From Marinilactibacillus sp. Marseille-P9653 (lineage in GTDB: Bacteria; Bacillota; Bacilli; Lactobacillales; Carnobacteriaceae_A), in NCBI RefSeq assembly GCF_916618885.1, contig NZ_CAKAKH010000001.1, forward strand, positions 2,093,309 to 2,157,308: a DNA stretch of 64,000 nt, in the 5' to 3' direction. The position numbers and the translations under genes were made by a program. Positions 19,372 through 28,240 of the stretch are shown here, one piece after another (the first letter of the stretch is position 1; every line of letters begins with the position of its first letter). The notes below the pieces were generated by a model. It was not told the origin of the DNA. It was given only the letters and a program-made list of their open reading frames with translations, and did not search any database.

Positions 19372-20584
19372 ACGTAAGGTCACACCCCCAAGCTGTTGCT
19401 TTTTCTTGTCCTCTATACAAGTAAATATCAATACTCAACTGATCTGTTCCTAAAATTTCAAAAGCTTTATCTTCATCAAATAAAAGAATAGATCCTGCTT
19501 CACATACGCAGATACTTTGATAATTTTCTGCGCGTAAGTATATGTCCATGCTTTGTTGATCAAAATCTGCTCCACTGTAACCGATCGCGCATAGCAAACG
19601 ACCGACATTCGCATCTCTCCCGTGTACAGCCGTTTTGACCAAGCTACTGCTGATCACTTCTTTTGCGATCAGCTTTGCATCTTGTTCCGTACTTGCTTCT
19701 AGTACGTTACATGTGATCAACGTGCTTGCCCCTTCTCCGTCTTTAGCAATGGCAATAGCCAGTTCTTTGCAGACTTGATGTAAAGCTTCTTTAAAAGTGG
19801 CGTAACCAGGATGTTCCACAGAATCAATAATTGCGTTACCGGCTTTTGCATTCGCTAGTACGGTGACCATATCATTTGTAGACGTATCTCCATCCACACT
19901 GATCATATTAAACGTATCTTTTACGATAGATTTAAGTGCTGTAGATAAAATCTCCGGTTCAATCGCCGCATCCGTTGTTACAAAGCCAAGCATTGTCGCC
20001 ATATTGGGATGAATCATGCCACTTCCTTTCGACATACCCCCAATTTTGACAAGTGTATCTTCTATTTCAAAAGCAACGGCGCTTTCTTTGATATTTGTAT
20101 CTGTAGTTAAAATGGCTTCTGCGGCTGATCGGTCACCTGTTTCATTTAGTTGATCCACTAGTTCCGGAATCCCGTATTTAAAAGGTTCAATATCCAACGG
20201 TTGGCCGATAACCCCCGTTGACGCTACGATCACATCATCATTTGATATATCAAGCGACTCTCCAAGTAATGCACAGACCTGATGTGCAACTTCAATCCCA
20301 TTCGCATTGCAAGTGTTCGCATTCCCGCTATTACAGATGATGGCCTGCGCATAACCATTTGCACTATGTTCTTGTGTTACGATAAGTGGCGCACCTTTTA
20401 CTTTGTTTTGTGTGTACACACTTGCCGTTGAACACAGTTGCTGGCTATAAATGAGTGCCAGATCTTTTCTTTTCCGTTTAAATCCAGCATGTACTCCGGA
20501 AGCTAAAAATCCTTTAGGTGCACAGACATTTCCTTCAATCCATTCCAACTGCTGATCTACTTTTTGTTTTGTATTGGCTTGCAT
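19334..20584 (-). CDS. argJ: Bifunctional glutamate N-acetyltransferase / ornithine acetyltransferase
   Basis: A 416-residue ArgJ precursor. It transfers acetyl from N-acetylornithine to glutamate, so the pathway recycles acetyl groups and needs no argE. The autoproteolysis site is the Ala-Thr bond in KGSGMIHPNMATMLGF (about residue 195). STNDMVTVLAN and GRDANVGRLLCAIGYSG are further family motifs. No argA is present nearby, which fits a bifunctional enzyme. The 3' end overlaps argB. Confidence 0.95.
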   Translation of the reverse strand: MQANTKQKVDQQLEWIEGNVCAPKGFLASGVHAGFKRKRKDLALIYSQQLCSTASVYTQNKVKGAPLIVTQEHSANGYAQAIICNSGNANTCNANGIEVAHQVCALLGESLDISNDDVIVASTGVIGQPLDIEPFKYGIPELVDQLNETGDRSAAEAILTTDTNIKESAVAFEIEDTLVKIGGMSKGSGMIHPNMATMLGFVTTDAAIEPEILSTALKSIVKDTFNMISVDGDTSTNDMVTVLANAKAGNAIIDSVEHPGYATFKEALHQVCKELAIAIAKDGEGASTLITCNVLEASTEQDAKLIAKEVISSSLVKTAVHGRDANVGRLLCAIGYSGADFDQQSMDIYLRAENYQSICVCEAGSILLFDEDKAFEILGTDQLSIDIYLYRGQEKATAWGCDLTYDYVKINSAYRT

Positions 20585-20600
20585 CCTTTCACCTCTCCCC

Positions 20601-21641
20601 TCAAAACGATGGTGCTACCATCGAAAGTCCTTTTGTCTCATCTATTCCTATCATCAAATTAAAATTCTGCACTGCTTGTCCTGCCGCACCTTTTTGCATA
20701 TTATCGATCACACTGACAATAATCAGTCGCTTGGTTCTTGAATCCACCGCTAAGCCAATATGACACTGATTGGAGTGACTCACATGACTGATATCCGGCA
20801 ACTTTCCTTTTTCAAGTACGGTTACAAAAGGTTCTTTTTCATAGAATGTTCTATAAGCGGTATAAATTTCTTCAGCAGTAACCCCTTCCTTGATATCCAC
20901 ATAGAGTGTGGATAAAATCCCCCGATTGACCGGCAAAAGATGTGGTACAAAAGAACATTGAATCTGTCCGCCACCCATAACTTGAATCATTTCTTCGATT
21001 TCTGGTGTATGTCTGTGGCTTCCTACTTTATAGGCATTGAATCCCTCATTTTTAAAAGCAAAATGTGTTGCTTCCGATAAGGATTTCCCAGCCCCAGTTA
21101 CACCTGACTTGGAATCAATAATCAGGTTACTTGGATCAACTAACTGCTTGGCAATTGCTGGATAAAGGCCTAGTAAAATGCTTGTCGGATAACAACCAGG
21201 ATTGGCAACCAGCTGAGTTTTTTTAATGTCCTCACGGTTTAACTCCGGTAAGCCATAAACGGCTGCTTCTCGTAACTCGGGGTAATCCACTTTAACGTCA
21301 TACCAAGCTTCGTAAGCGGTCAGGTCTTTTAGTCTGAAATCCGCTCCAATATCGATCACCTTTTTGCTTTTATCCATACATTGTTTGACTAATGCTTCAC
21401 TTTTTCCATGTGGTAAGCAAAGGAAAAGCAAGTCCGACTGTTCGATGACCGTTTCATTGTCTGAAAAGATTTGATCGTAAGCTCCTGTAAAAGCTGGAAA
21501 AACCGATGAAAGTGGCTCTCCTATATGATTCACCGAAGACAAGCCGGTCAGCTGAACATTTGGATGAGTCAATAATATTCCAATCAGTTCCGCTCCAACA
21601 AAACCGCTTGCTCCAATCACCCCAACTTTTACTTTTTTCAT
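20601..21641 (-). CDS. argC: N-acetyl-gamma-glutamyl-phosphate reductase
   Basis: A 346-residue NADPH-dependent reductase. The N-terminal nucleotide fold is [18 protein letters not shown], the catalytic cysteine is in [14 protein letters not shown] (about residue 148), and [11 protein letters not shown] and [10 protein letters not shown] follow. The ATG overlaps the argG stop by four bases (ATGA), showing translational coupling. It is followed by argJ after 16 nt. Confidence 0.96.
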   Translation of the reverse strand: MKKVKVGVIGASGFVGAELIGILLTHPNVQLTGLSSVNHIGEPLSSVFPAFTGAYDQIFSDNETVIEQSDLLFLCLPHGKSEALVKQCMDKSKKVIDIGADFRLKDLTAYEAWYDVKVDYPELREAAVYGLPELNREDIKKTQLVANPGCYPTSILLGLYPAIAKQLVDPSNLIIDSKSGVTGAGKSLSEATHFAFKNEGFNAYKVGSHRHTPEIEEMIQVMGGGQIQCSFVPHLLPVNRGILSTLYVDIKEGVTAEEIYTAYRTFYEKEPFVTVLEKGKLPDISHVSHSNQCHIGLAVDSRTKRLIIVSVIDNMQKGAAGQAVQNFNLMIGIDETKGLSMVAPSF

Positions 21642-22909
21642 ACTTTAAGACCTTCTTGTTTTGTAGTGAACTGATTTTGTGCCTCTTTTGCAAATTGTGT
21701 TTTCTGTTTCATTTCAGCTTGGATAACACTAGATAAGCCGTAAAGATTGATGAATCCAGCTGCATCACCTTGATTGTATACATCATCTTCATCAAAGGTC
21801 GCAAAAGCTTCTGAGTAAAGGCTGAATGGTGACTCCACGCTTGAGACGACCATATTGCCTTTATACAATTTCAGTTGAACGGTTCCCGTAACGGTCTGTT
21901 GTGTTTCATCAACAAAAGCGTCCATCGCTTGTTTTAAAGGTGTGAAAAATTGTCCATTGTAAATTAAATTCGCATATTTTTGAGCGAGATCTTGCTTGTA
22001 TTGTAAAGTTTCTTTATCTAGCGTAATCATCTCCAGCTGCTCATGGGAAAAATAAAGGAGTGTCCCACCTGGTGTTTCATATATCCCGCGGCTCTTCATT
22101 CCAACAAGACGATTTTCAATCATATCGAGGATGCCTATCGCGTTGGCGCCTCCTACCGTATTTAATTGCTTGATCAACTGAACACCGTCTGTTTCTTTTC
22201 CATTTATCGCTACTGGAATGCCTTGTTCAAAAGTGATACTGACATAAGTCGGTTTGTCTGGTGCCTGTTCTGGCGTGACACTCATTTCTAGAATCGAATC
22301 GTATTTCGGTTCATTCATTGGATCTTCAAGGTCTAGTCCTTCGTGAGACAAGTGCCAGAGGTTTTTATCTTTGGAGTAATTGGTTTCACGAGAAATTTTC
22401 AAGGGAATGTTATTTTTCTCTGCGTAATCAATCGCCTCTTCACGAGAAGTGATGTCCCAAGTTCTCCATGGGGCAATAATATCGATTTCCGGCGCGAGTG
22501 CCTTGATCCCCATTTCAAAACGGACTTGATCATTGCCTTTTCCAGTACAACCATGACAGATCGCATCGGCTCCTTCTTGTTTGGCAATATCCACTAATGC
22601 TTTTGCAATAACAGGACGAGCCGTCGCTGTTCCTAGAAGGTATTTGTTCTCATAAATTGCTCCTGCTTTCAGTGTGGGAAAGATAGAATCATAAACAAAA
22701 GCTTCTTCGATTTCTGCTAGATAGAACTTTGAAGCGCCCGTTTTCAAAGCCTTTTCTTCTAATCCTTCCAGTTCATCTTCTTGCCCAACGTTAGCTGTAA
22801 CGGCAATAATTTCACAATTGTAATGCTCTTTCAGCCAGTGGATAATCACTGAAGTATCGAGTCCTCCTGAATAAGCTAGTACGATTTTGTTGTATGTTTT
22901 TTCTGTCAT
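21638..22909 (-). CDS. argG: Argininosuccinate synthase
   Basis: A 423-residue enzyme that condenses citrulline and aspartate with ATP. The pyrophosphatase loop is [13 protein letters not shown] at the N-terminus, followed by [19 protein letters not shown] and the [13 protein letters not shown] segment. I chose the ATG at 22909, with GAGGAG eight bases upstream. The open frame continues for 27 codons upstream, but those lie inside the T-box antiterminator region. It is the first gene of the seven-gene arg operon, and its order ahead of argC is unusual compared with Bacillus. Confidence 0.96.
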   Translation of the reverse strand: MTEKTYNKIVLAYSGGLDTSVIIHWLKEHYNCEIIAVTANVGQEDELEGLEEKALKTGASKFYLAEIEEAFVYDSIFPTLKAGAIYENKYLLGTATARPVIAKALVDIAKQEGADAICHGCTGKGNDQVRFEMGIKALAPEIDIIAPWRTWDITSREEAIDYAEKNNIPLKISRETNYSKDKNLWHLSHEGLDLEDPMNEPKYDSILEMSVTPEQAPDKPTYVSITFEQGIPVAINGKETDGVQLIKQLNTVGGANAIGILDMIENRLVGMKSRGIYETPGGTLLYFSHEQLEMITLDKETLQYKQDLAQKYANLIYNGQFFTPLKQAMDAFVDETQQTVTGTVQLKLYKGNMVVSSVESPFSLYSEAFATFDEDDVYNQGDAAGFINLYGLSSVIQAEMKQKTQFAKEAQNQFTTKQEGLKV

Positions 22910-22947
22910 GATGTCTGCTCCTCTTCTCATTTTAGTTTTTTGGGTAT

Positions 22948-23234
22948 AAAAAAAAACCACCTCTGTTTTTACACAGAGACGATTATTCATCGCGGTACCA
23001 CTCTACTTGCAGACGATTATCATTTAACTTTCTCGGGTGTCTGCCACCTCAGTGCAGTAACGCTGCAAAGCGGCTATCTCTTCTAATTTCTAACTTCTAA
23101 GAAATCAGTTAAGATAGCATCTTCCAAGTGCGGTTCAGTGAAAACTTTATGCCGACCTTCCACTCTATGTCGACTCGCTGACTGCTTTAAGCATTTATAA
23201 AGTCATTCACTTACTCTCTTGTTCATTGATGTTA
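22948..23234 (-). promoter_or_regulatory. T-box leader of the arg operon (probable arginine specifier)
   Basis: The conserved T-box AGAGTGGTACCGCG is at 23004-22991, followed by a terminator stem CTCTGT/ACAGAG (22978-22961) and a run of nine T residues. Upstream lies a long stem I region with an AGTA-type S-turn candidate near 23200 and, on its 3' side, GAACCGCAC at 23136-23128. Read with one unpaired C after GAA, the specifier is CGC (Arg), followed by A; read without it, it would be CCG (Pro). The downstream genes favour arginine. Binding of uncharged tRNA would stabilise the antiterminator and switch the operon on. Confidence 0.92.
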
Positions 23235-23240
23235 TGACGT

Positions 23241-23269
23241 AGTCTACAATAGCTCAAAATAGAAGTCAA
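23241..23269 (-). promoter_or_regulatory. Promoter of the arg operon
   Basis: TTGACT (23269-23264), exactly 17 nt, then TAGACT (23246-23241) on the minus strand. This places the start of the T-box RNA near 23234. Confidence 0.75.
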
Positions 23270-23388
23270 CACTTTTTATACTTATTTCTGCATATTAAAT
23301 CACATAATATTAGTTAAATTTGTTTAATATAAATTTTTATACAATATTATAATTCGTATACAACTTAATGAATATGGAAATATTCCAT

Positions 23389-23430
23389 AAAAAAAGACGA
23401 AAAAAAGCTACAAGGTAGCCCTCTCTCGTC
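23389..23430 (-). terminator. Terminator after the D-2-hydroxyacid dehydrogenase gene
   Basis: A two-part stem (GACGA/TCGTC outside, GCTA/TAGC inside) is followed by TTTTTTT on the minus strand, 30 nt after the stop codon. Confidence 0.65.
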
Positions 23431-23460
23431 ATTTAAGCAAATCATTGTATAACCTTATTA

Positions 23461-24411
23461 TTAATATCCTTTTGAATAATCAACCACATTCACTGGTAAA
23501 GATTCACCTTCTACAAAAGCTTTAAGATTTTTTTCGAAAATAGGGAAAAGGTGACGGTCATAATTCTCTAAATGACCTGAAATATGTGGCGTAATCAATA
23601 CGTCGTCTCGTTTCCATAAAGGATGATCTTCTGGAAGTGGCTCTTCGTGCAGTACATCTAGTGCTGCATAAGCTAAGTTTCCATTTTCTAGTGCATCGAT
23701 CAAATCATCTGTAACAACTGATCCACCTCTACCCACATTGATAAAGATTGACTGTTCTTTCATGTTGTTGAACCGTTCTTTATCAAAGAAGTTTTCTGTC
23801 TCATCTGTGAGAGGTAAAATGTTCACAACAATATCCGCCTGACCAATGACTTCTGACAGATCGTCTTGGGTATGTTGTTCGTCCATATTCTCTGCATGAT
23901 CGCCACTTCGATTAATTCCGATTGTTTTCATATCGAAAGCTTTCGCAAGTTTCCCAACTTGCTTACCAATTTCTCCTGTTCCAACAATCATAATGGTCTT
24001 TTCTTCAAGTTCGATCAAGGTTTCTAGTTCAGACCATTCAGCGTTAAGTTGCGCTTTCAAAGAGTGGCCAATTCCTCTAGTATAATTCAAAATCATGGCC
24101 ATAGTCGATTCTGCAATACCCTTTGCATGAATTCCACTTGAATTGGTTAAGACAATTTCTTGCTTCTCGAGTTCTTCAAGGTCCAGATAATCGATTCCTG
24201 CAGAAGCTGTTTGAATCCATTTGATCTGATTTTTATCGTTATTAAGTAGCTCTGTTCCTTGATCTTTTTTCCAACTATACAGAATTTCAATATCTTCAAT
24301 GGCATCCGCTTCTTCTATTGAACGAATAACCTTATGATCTGGTGCTAATTCTTCCACACGTTTTTGATGTTCTGACTGAAGTTCTCTTAATGCTAAAATA
24401 TATTTTGACAT
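23461..24411 (-). CDS. D-2-hydroxyacid dehydrogenase family protein
   Basis: A 316-residue NAD-dependent oxidoreductase of the D-isomer 2-hydroxyacid dehydrogenase family. The nucleotide loop is IMIVGTGEIGKQVGKLAKAF (about 135-155), the catalytic-arginine segment is INVGRGGSVVTDDLIDAL, and the later acid/base residues are in DVLHEEPLPEDHPLW and ITPHISGH. The substrate (lactate, phosphoglycerate, hydroxyisocaproate or glyoxylate) cannot be assigned. The histidine that pairs with the catalytic glutamate is present in ITPHISGH. An upstream GTG (24423) abuts the Shine-Dalgarno sequence, so I start at the ATG at 24411. It is probably monocistronic. Confidence 0.88.
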   Translation of the reverse strand: MSKYILALRELQSEHQKRVEELAPDHKVIRSIEEADAIEDIEILYSWKKDQGTELLNNDKNQIKWIQTASAGIDYLDLEELEKQEIVLTNSSGIHAKGIAESTMAMILNYTRGIGHSLKAQLNAEWSELETLIELEEKTIMIVGTGEIGKQVGKLAKAFDMKTIGINRSGDHAENMDEQHTQDDLSEVIGQADIVVNILPLTDETENFFDKERFNNMKEQSIFINVGRGGSVVTDDLIDALENGNLAYAALDVLHEEPLPEDHPLWKRDDVLITPHISGHLENYDRHLFPIFEKNLKAFVEGESLPVNVVDYSKGY

Positions 24412-24491
24412 AGATTCTTCCACTCCCTTTTTTCTATTATGACATAGGGGGCTTCAAATTTCTATTATCCGCTTCTTAAGAAAACACGATC

Positions 24492-24528
24492 AAAAAAAGA
24501 CACTGACCTTTTAGAGCGTCAATGTCTT
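24492..24528 (-). terminator. Terminator after the lipoprotein gene
   Basis: AAGACATTGAC pairs with GTCAGTGTCTT with one mismatch, then TTTTTT on the minus strand. Confidence 0.75.
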
Positions 24529-24553
24529 TAAGAGACCGGTATTAATTTAAAGT

Positions 24554-25399
24554 TTAAATGCCTTTATTTACATTTTCGTAGTTTCCAGAAACAGAATTCA
24601 GTTTTTCAATTGAATCATTCTCAAGGTTATAACGGTACATCCCAATCATGTTCGACCATTCTACGCCGTCTTGTTCCATTGACTCTCTTGCTTCGATTGT
24701 TACCCACTGATCATCTGTTTTATTCACAAAATAAGAGTAGTTTTCATTCGACAATCCTAGTCTTCCAATTAGTTGATCGAATGCATAATCTTCCGCTTCT
24801 TCGTCAGTAGCAAATTTATTTTCTGGTTCAGCTTCTGTTTCTGTCGTTTCTTCTGAGTCTGTTTCTGAACTCGAACTTGTTTCTTCTGCTTTCTTATCCT
24901 GAGCAGATAACCAGCTTCCCAATTCTTCGTCTGTTGCTGCTTCGATAGACTGACCTGTTTCAGCTAAGTATTTTTCTGCAAGCACGGAAGAACTACGCTC
25001 TGTCTGATACTCAGTTTTGTCAGAAGAGGCTCCCGCTACTTGTCTTGCTTGTTCCGCTTGAGCGAGCGTAACTTTTTCTAAAAGCCCTTCAGCTTCATCC
25101 TTAATTGCTTGATATTCCGTTAAATCTTCTTTAAGTAAAACAGATAACGTTCCAGCTGATTCATCCAGCTGCTCATTATCATATTGCGCTTGTGCTTGGT
25201 CTAGTTCAGCTTGATACGCTGATCTTTTATCATCCGTTTCATCTACTGTTTCTGCTGTTTCAGTCGATTCTGTATCTATTTCAGTAGTCGTTTCTTGTTC
25301 TGTTTCAGGTGCCACTACGGCTTCATCATTATTATTGCTACATGCAGCTAGCGCAGCCCCAACAGTTAAAAGCGTGATTATTTTCGTCCAGTTTTTCAT
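24554..25399 (-). CDS. Putative lipoprotein with acidic linker
   Basis: A 281-residue secreted lipoprotein. From the ATG at 25399 (GGAGG eight bases upstream) the signal peptide is MKNWTKIITLLTVGAALAAC, with a lipobox ending in the lipidated cysteine. A Glu/Thr-rich low-complexity stretch follows (about 22-60), then a helical region rich in Gln, Ala and Glu (about 65-120). A second Ser/Thr/Glu-rich linker (about 170-195) leads to a C-terminal domain that begins FATDEEAEDYAFDQLIGRLGL. I do not recognise a named domain or substrate. A consensus-like TATAAT near 25420 suggests its own promoter. Membrane-anchored, extracytoplasmic location is expected. Confidence 0.75.
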   Translation of the reverse strand: MKNWTKIITLLTVGAALAACSNNNDEAVVAPETEQETTTEIDTESTETAETVDETDDKRSAYQAELDQAQAQYDNEQLDESAGTLSVLLKEDLTEYQAIKDEAEGLLEKVTLAQAEQARQVAGASSDKTEYQTERSSSVLAEKYLAETGQSIEAATDEELGSWLSAQDKKAEETSSSSETDSEETTETEAEPENKFATDEEAEDYAFDQLIGRLGLSNENYSYFVNKTDDQWVTIEARESMEQDGVEWSNMIGMYRYNLENDSIEKLNSVSGNYENVNKGI

Positions 25400-25462
25400 A
25401 AAGACTACCTCCTTCATTTGATTATAGTATACTGTATCTTTTTTAAGAATACTATAATTCTC

Positions 25463-26338
25463 TTATAACTCGTGGTACTCTGAATAAATATCTCTTTTAG
25501 GCTGTTCTCTTAAAATAGACACTTCTTTTATTGCCTGCTTGCTATTTAACCCGTCTGATTCCATTAATTTTTCGACATGTTCTTTTACAGACCAATCTTG
25601 CCATTCCATTACTTCTTGGTCTAAAATCGGATCAGCATTCCCTTCAAGAATCACACAGAACTCTCCTCGAATCTGCTCTGCTTGAGCCCATTCAGACACT
25701 TCAAAAACCGTTCCTCTAATAAATTCTTCATATCTTTTCGTTAACTCTCTAGCTAGAACAATCTTTCGATCTGGTCCCATGACTTTTTCAATTTGTTCCA
25801 GTAACGCTTTTAGTCGATGTGGCGATTCATAAAAAATGATGGTTTCTTGGCGCTTATTCAGTGTTTCCAGTTCAGTATGCAAATCTTTTTTCTTCCGTGG
25901 TAAAAACCCATGAAAGTAAAACGGTTGGGGTGAGATGCCAGAAGCAATGAGTGCTGGCAGTGCAGCATTCGCTCCAGGTAATGGGACGACTGCAATACCC
26001 GCTTTAATAGCTGCCTTAACCAAGTCAACACCTGGATCGCTGATAGAAGGCATACCTGCGTCGCTCACCTGAGCAATTGTTTCTCCAGCAATCATTCTTT
26101 CAACCAGTTTTGGTGTCCGCTCCTGTGAATTGTGTTCGTGAAAACTAATCTGACTTGTCTGAATTTCAAAATGATTCAGTAATTTCTGCGTATTTCTTGT
26201 ATCTTCAGCAGCAATTAGATCTGCTTCTTTCAGCATTCTGATAGCTCTAAACGTCATATCTTCTAAGTTCCCAATCGGTGTCGGTACTAGATATAACATA
26301 CCTGTTTCTGTTTTCTCATAACTCTTTTGCGTCTGCAT
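25463..26338 (-). CDS. rsmI: 16S rRNA (cytidine1402-2'-O)-methyltransferase
   Basis: A 291-residue tetrapyrrole-methylase-fold enzyme that methylates the ribose of C1402 in 16S rRNA. The motifs are LYLVPTPIGNLEDMTFRAI, AAEDTRNTQKLLNHF, SDAGMPSISDPG and the PHRLKALLEQI segment. Of several near-by ATGs I use 26338, which has GAGAGG nine bases upstream; the reading frame is open to 26347. It overlaps the GIY-YIG gene by 23 nt. Together with the next two genes it forms the conserved yabB-yazA-yabC set of Firmicutes. Confidence 0.96.
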   Translation of the reverse strand: MQTQKSYEKTETGMLYLVPTPIGNLEDMTFRAIRMLKEADLIAAEDTRNTQKLLNHFEIQTSQISFHEHNSQERTPKLVERMIAGETIAQVSDAGMPSISDPGVDLVKAAIKAGIAVVPLPGANAALPALIASGISPQPFYFHGFLPRKKKDLHTELETLNKRQETIIFYESPHRLKALLEQIEKVMGPDRKIVLARELTKRYEEFIRGTVFEVSEWAQAEQIRGEFCVILEGNADPILDQEVMEWQDWSVKEHVEKLMESDGLNSKQAIKEVSILREQPKRDIYSEYHEL

Positions 26339-26669
26339 CAACTGCATCCTCTCTTCTTACAATCTTACATCGTTCTTGTTGACTGAACGGCAAACTTACT
26401 CCATTCTGTTTTAAATACCGTTCTTTACTGATTCTTTTTCGTTTTTTGAAGGCTGCTTCGGCTTTTGTCGCTGCACTTCTTGTAGGATGAATTTCAGCAT
26501 AGATCATTCTAAGAGGGCGTCTGTAGCTTGGTTTTGTATATTTCGCACCCGTACCTGAATTATGTTCATCCAGTCTTCGTTCTAAATCTGTAGTATACCC
26601 ACCATAAAATGAACCGTCTTTACAGTGTAGTACATAGAAATAGCTATTCTTCGTTTCTTTCGGCTCCAT
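26316..26669 (-). CDS. yazA: GIY-YIG domain protein (YazA/UPF0213 type)
   Basis: A 117-residue protein with a single GIY-YIG nuclease fold. The motif strands are SYFYVLHCKDGSFYGGYTTDL, followed by the RRLDEHNSGTGAKYT segment and KAEAAFKKRKRISKERYL. The canonical GIY and YIG become YVL and YGG, as in UPF0213 proteins. Its role is unknown; a nucleic-acid function is inferred from the fold. It overlaps trmN6 by 26 nt and rsmI by 23 nt. Confidence 0.92.
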   Translation of the reverse strand: MEPKETKNSYFYVLHCKDGSFYGGYTTDLERRLDEHNSGTGAKYTKPSYRRPLRMIYAEIHPTRSAATKAEAAFKKRKRISKERYLKQNGVSLPFSQQERCKIVRREDAVDADAKEL

Positions 26670-27408
26670 AAATCATCCTTCTCACTTCAGGTAAATATTG
26701 GTCATTTTGATCAAACACAAATAAAGGCGCGAGCACAGTGAAGCCTGTTTCTTTTCCATTTTTAATGCCTTCAATTAGTATCATATTTGCTTCTTTATGC
26801 TGTTTAGGATAAACAAATCGGACTCTTTTAGGCGCGAGGTTAACGGCACGCATAGCATCCAAAATTTCTAAAAATCGATCTGGTCTGTGTACAAAATAGG
26901 CTTTTCCTTTTGTTTTAAGTAAAAAAGCCGTTGCTTTCATCATTTCCTCCAAAGACAAATAAATTTCATGTCTGGCAATCGCAAGGTGTGTGTTTGGATT
27001 CTGAAGACTTTCTTCAGTCACTTTAAAATAAGGTGGGTTACAGGTCACGACATCCACTGAATCATGTCGAATCATTTCTCTGACTTCTTTAACATCAGCA
27101 TGTTTCATCATTACTTGTTCCTGTAACTGATTCAATTCAATACTTCTATTTGCCATATCCACAAGTCTTTCTTGAATCTCAACCCCAGTCACCGGACTAG
27201 CCGTCTTTTGACTAAGCATGAGGGCAACTGCACCGTTCCCAGAACAGAGATCAACAATTTTAGCACGATTATGCTTGGGTACTTGAGCAAACTCTCCTAA
27301 CAATACGGCATCTAATGAAAAAGAGAAAACTGAAGGGCTTTGTATTATTTCTATATCGTATTGCATCAACTGATCAATACGTTCGTCATCTTTAAGTAAG
27401 TCTTTCAA
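26644..27408 (-). CDS. tRNA1(Val) (adenine37-N6)-methyltransferase-like protein (YabB)
   Basis: A class I SAM-dependent N6-adenine methyltransferase of about 254 residues. The SAM loop is IVDLCSGNGAVALML and the catalytic motif IV is VVTCNPPYFK. The N-terminus, DDERIDQLMQYDIEIIQSP followed by VFSFSLDAVLL, matches the YabB/TrmN6 family. There is no ATG in a good position. I take the TTG at 27408, about ten bases after GAAGGAA; the frame stays open to a TTG at 27450. It is the first gene of the yabB-yazA-rsmI operon. Confidence 0.9.
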   Translation of the reverse strand: MKDLLKDDERIDQLMQYDIEIIQSPSVFSFSLDAVLLGEFAQVPKHNRAKIVDLCSGNGAVALMLSQKTASPVTGVEIQERLVDMANRSIELNQLQEQVMMKHADVKEVREMIRHDSVDVVTCNPPYFKVTEESLQNPNTHLAIARHEIYLSLEEMMKATAFLLKTKGKAYFVHRPDRFLEILDAMRAVNLAPKRVRFVYPKQHKEANMILIEGIKNGKETGFTVLAPLFVFDQNDQYLPEVRRMIYGAERNEE

Positions 27409-27481
27409 TAGCTTAGCTTCCTTCTCTATTTGTTTCTTATAGTATACCAAAATTTCAATTCAAAAATGACCTTAGAATTGA

Positions 27482-27701
27482 CAAAAGCCCCTCCCAATTA
27501 AGGGAGCGGCTCTCTGATTAAAAATAAATGACTTATACAGTTAATTCGTGCAAAATTACTATTCAAATTATATGACTGAGTTTCTCATTTAAACAACACA
27601 GTCCCTACCTCTACTGTGTCCTTACAACTCTATAGTTGCGCCAGATCGATTAAACTTCGTTAAAACGATTTTATATAATACTTCATATTTATTCTTAATG
27701 T
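27482..27701 (-). ncRNA. Candidate small structured RNA (6S-like layout)
   Basis: This region has no plausible protein but shows a full transcription unit on the minus strand. A promoter comes first: TTGATT, 16 nt, TATAAT at 27713-27708. The predicted RNA is about 220 nt and ends in a strong terminator stem (AGCC-CTCCC with GGGAG-GGCT, 27486-27511, then TTTTGT). Its 5' end, ATTAAGAATAAAT, pairs over 13 bp with ATTTATTTTTAAT just before the terminator. The middle has hairpins CAACT/AGTTG and ACACAGT/ACTGTGT. A long end-to-end stem with an apical hairpin resembles 6S RNA, but I cannot confirm the family. The alternative is a long attenuated leader of the trmN6-like gene. Confidence 0.5.
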
Positions 27702-27912
27702 AGTTACATTATACCATACATTTCAAAATAATCAATTTCTGTGCATCATAGCGTTGTATTTAAACCTTTGAATTCAATGGTTTAAACTATACAAGTCATC
27801 TTACGTCAATCTTAATTCTATTCACTATTCTTAATTATTTAGCTTTTATTGATAAAACATCACACTTTCAGAAAGCAGAATAACTGAATTAAATATTGAT
27901 ATAGAATGTTTC

Positions 27913-27941
27913 TTGCAATCAGCTAAGATGTTTTATATAAT
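27913..27941 (+). promoter_or_regulatory. rpmF promoter
   Basis: TTGCAA (27913-27918), 17 nt and TATAAT (27936-27941), a near-consensus promoter. The 80-nt leader then holds a hairpin AGAGTC/GACTCT at 27968-27987. Confidence 0.8.
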
Positions 27942-28025
27942 ATAAATCGTAACGTTTACGGTTTAAAAGAGTCAACCAACGACTCTCTTCAATTTTGAAT
28001 AAAATATAGAAAGGAAGAGAATACT

Positions 28026-28193
28026 ATGGCCGTACCAAAACGTAGAAGATCTACTGCAAAGAAAAAGAAACAGCGTACACATAAGCAACTGAAAGCTCCA
28101 AATATCTCTTATGATGAAAAGCTCGGTGAATACCGTATGAGTCACCGCGTTTCTAAGAGTGGTAACTATAACGGAAAAAAAGTGATTGATTAA
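28026..28193 (+). CDS. rpmF: 50S ribosomal protein L32 (zinc-free form)
   Basis: A 55-residue basic protein that starts MAVPKRRRSTAKKKKQRTHK, the signature N-terminus of L32. The C-terminal half (ISYDEKLGEYRMSHRVS) lacks the paired CxxC cysteines of zinc-ribbon L32, so this is the cysteine-free version. The ATG follows AAAGGAAGAG. In many bacteria rpmF follows a DUF177 (yceD) gene; here it stands alone with its own promoter and terminator. Confidence 0.95.
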   Translation: MAVPKRRRSTAKKKKQRTHKQLKAPNISYDEKLGEYRMSHRVSKSGNYNGKKVID

Positions 28194-28205
28194 TCAAAGC
28201 GATTG

Positions 28206-28240
28206 AAAAAGACAACCATAGCTTACTGGTTGTCTTTTTT
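28206..28240. terminator. Terminator between rpmF and the MBL-fold gene
   Basis: GACAACCA and TGGTTGTC form an 8-bp stem followed by TTTTTT on the plus strand, with a complementary A-run on the other side. The end of the minus-strand MBL gene overlaps it. Confidence 0.85.

Noticed and set aside
22910..22990. 27-codon N-terminal extension of argG
   Set aside because: It lies within the T-box antiterminator and terminator, and a good ribosome binding site is found at the ATG at 22909.
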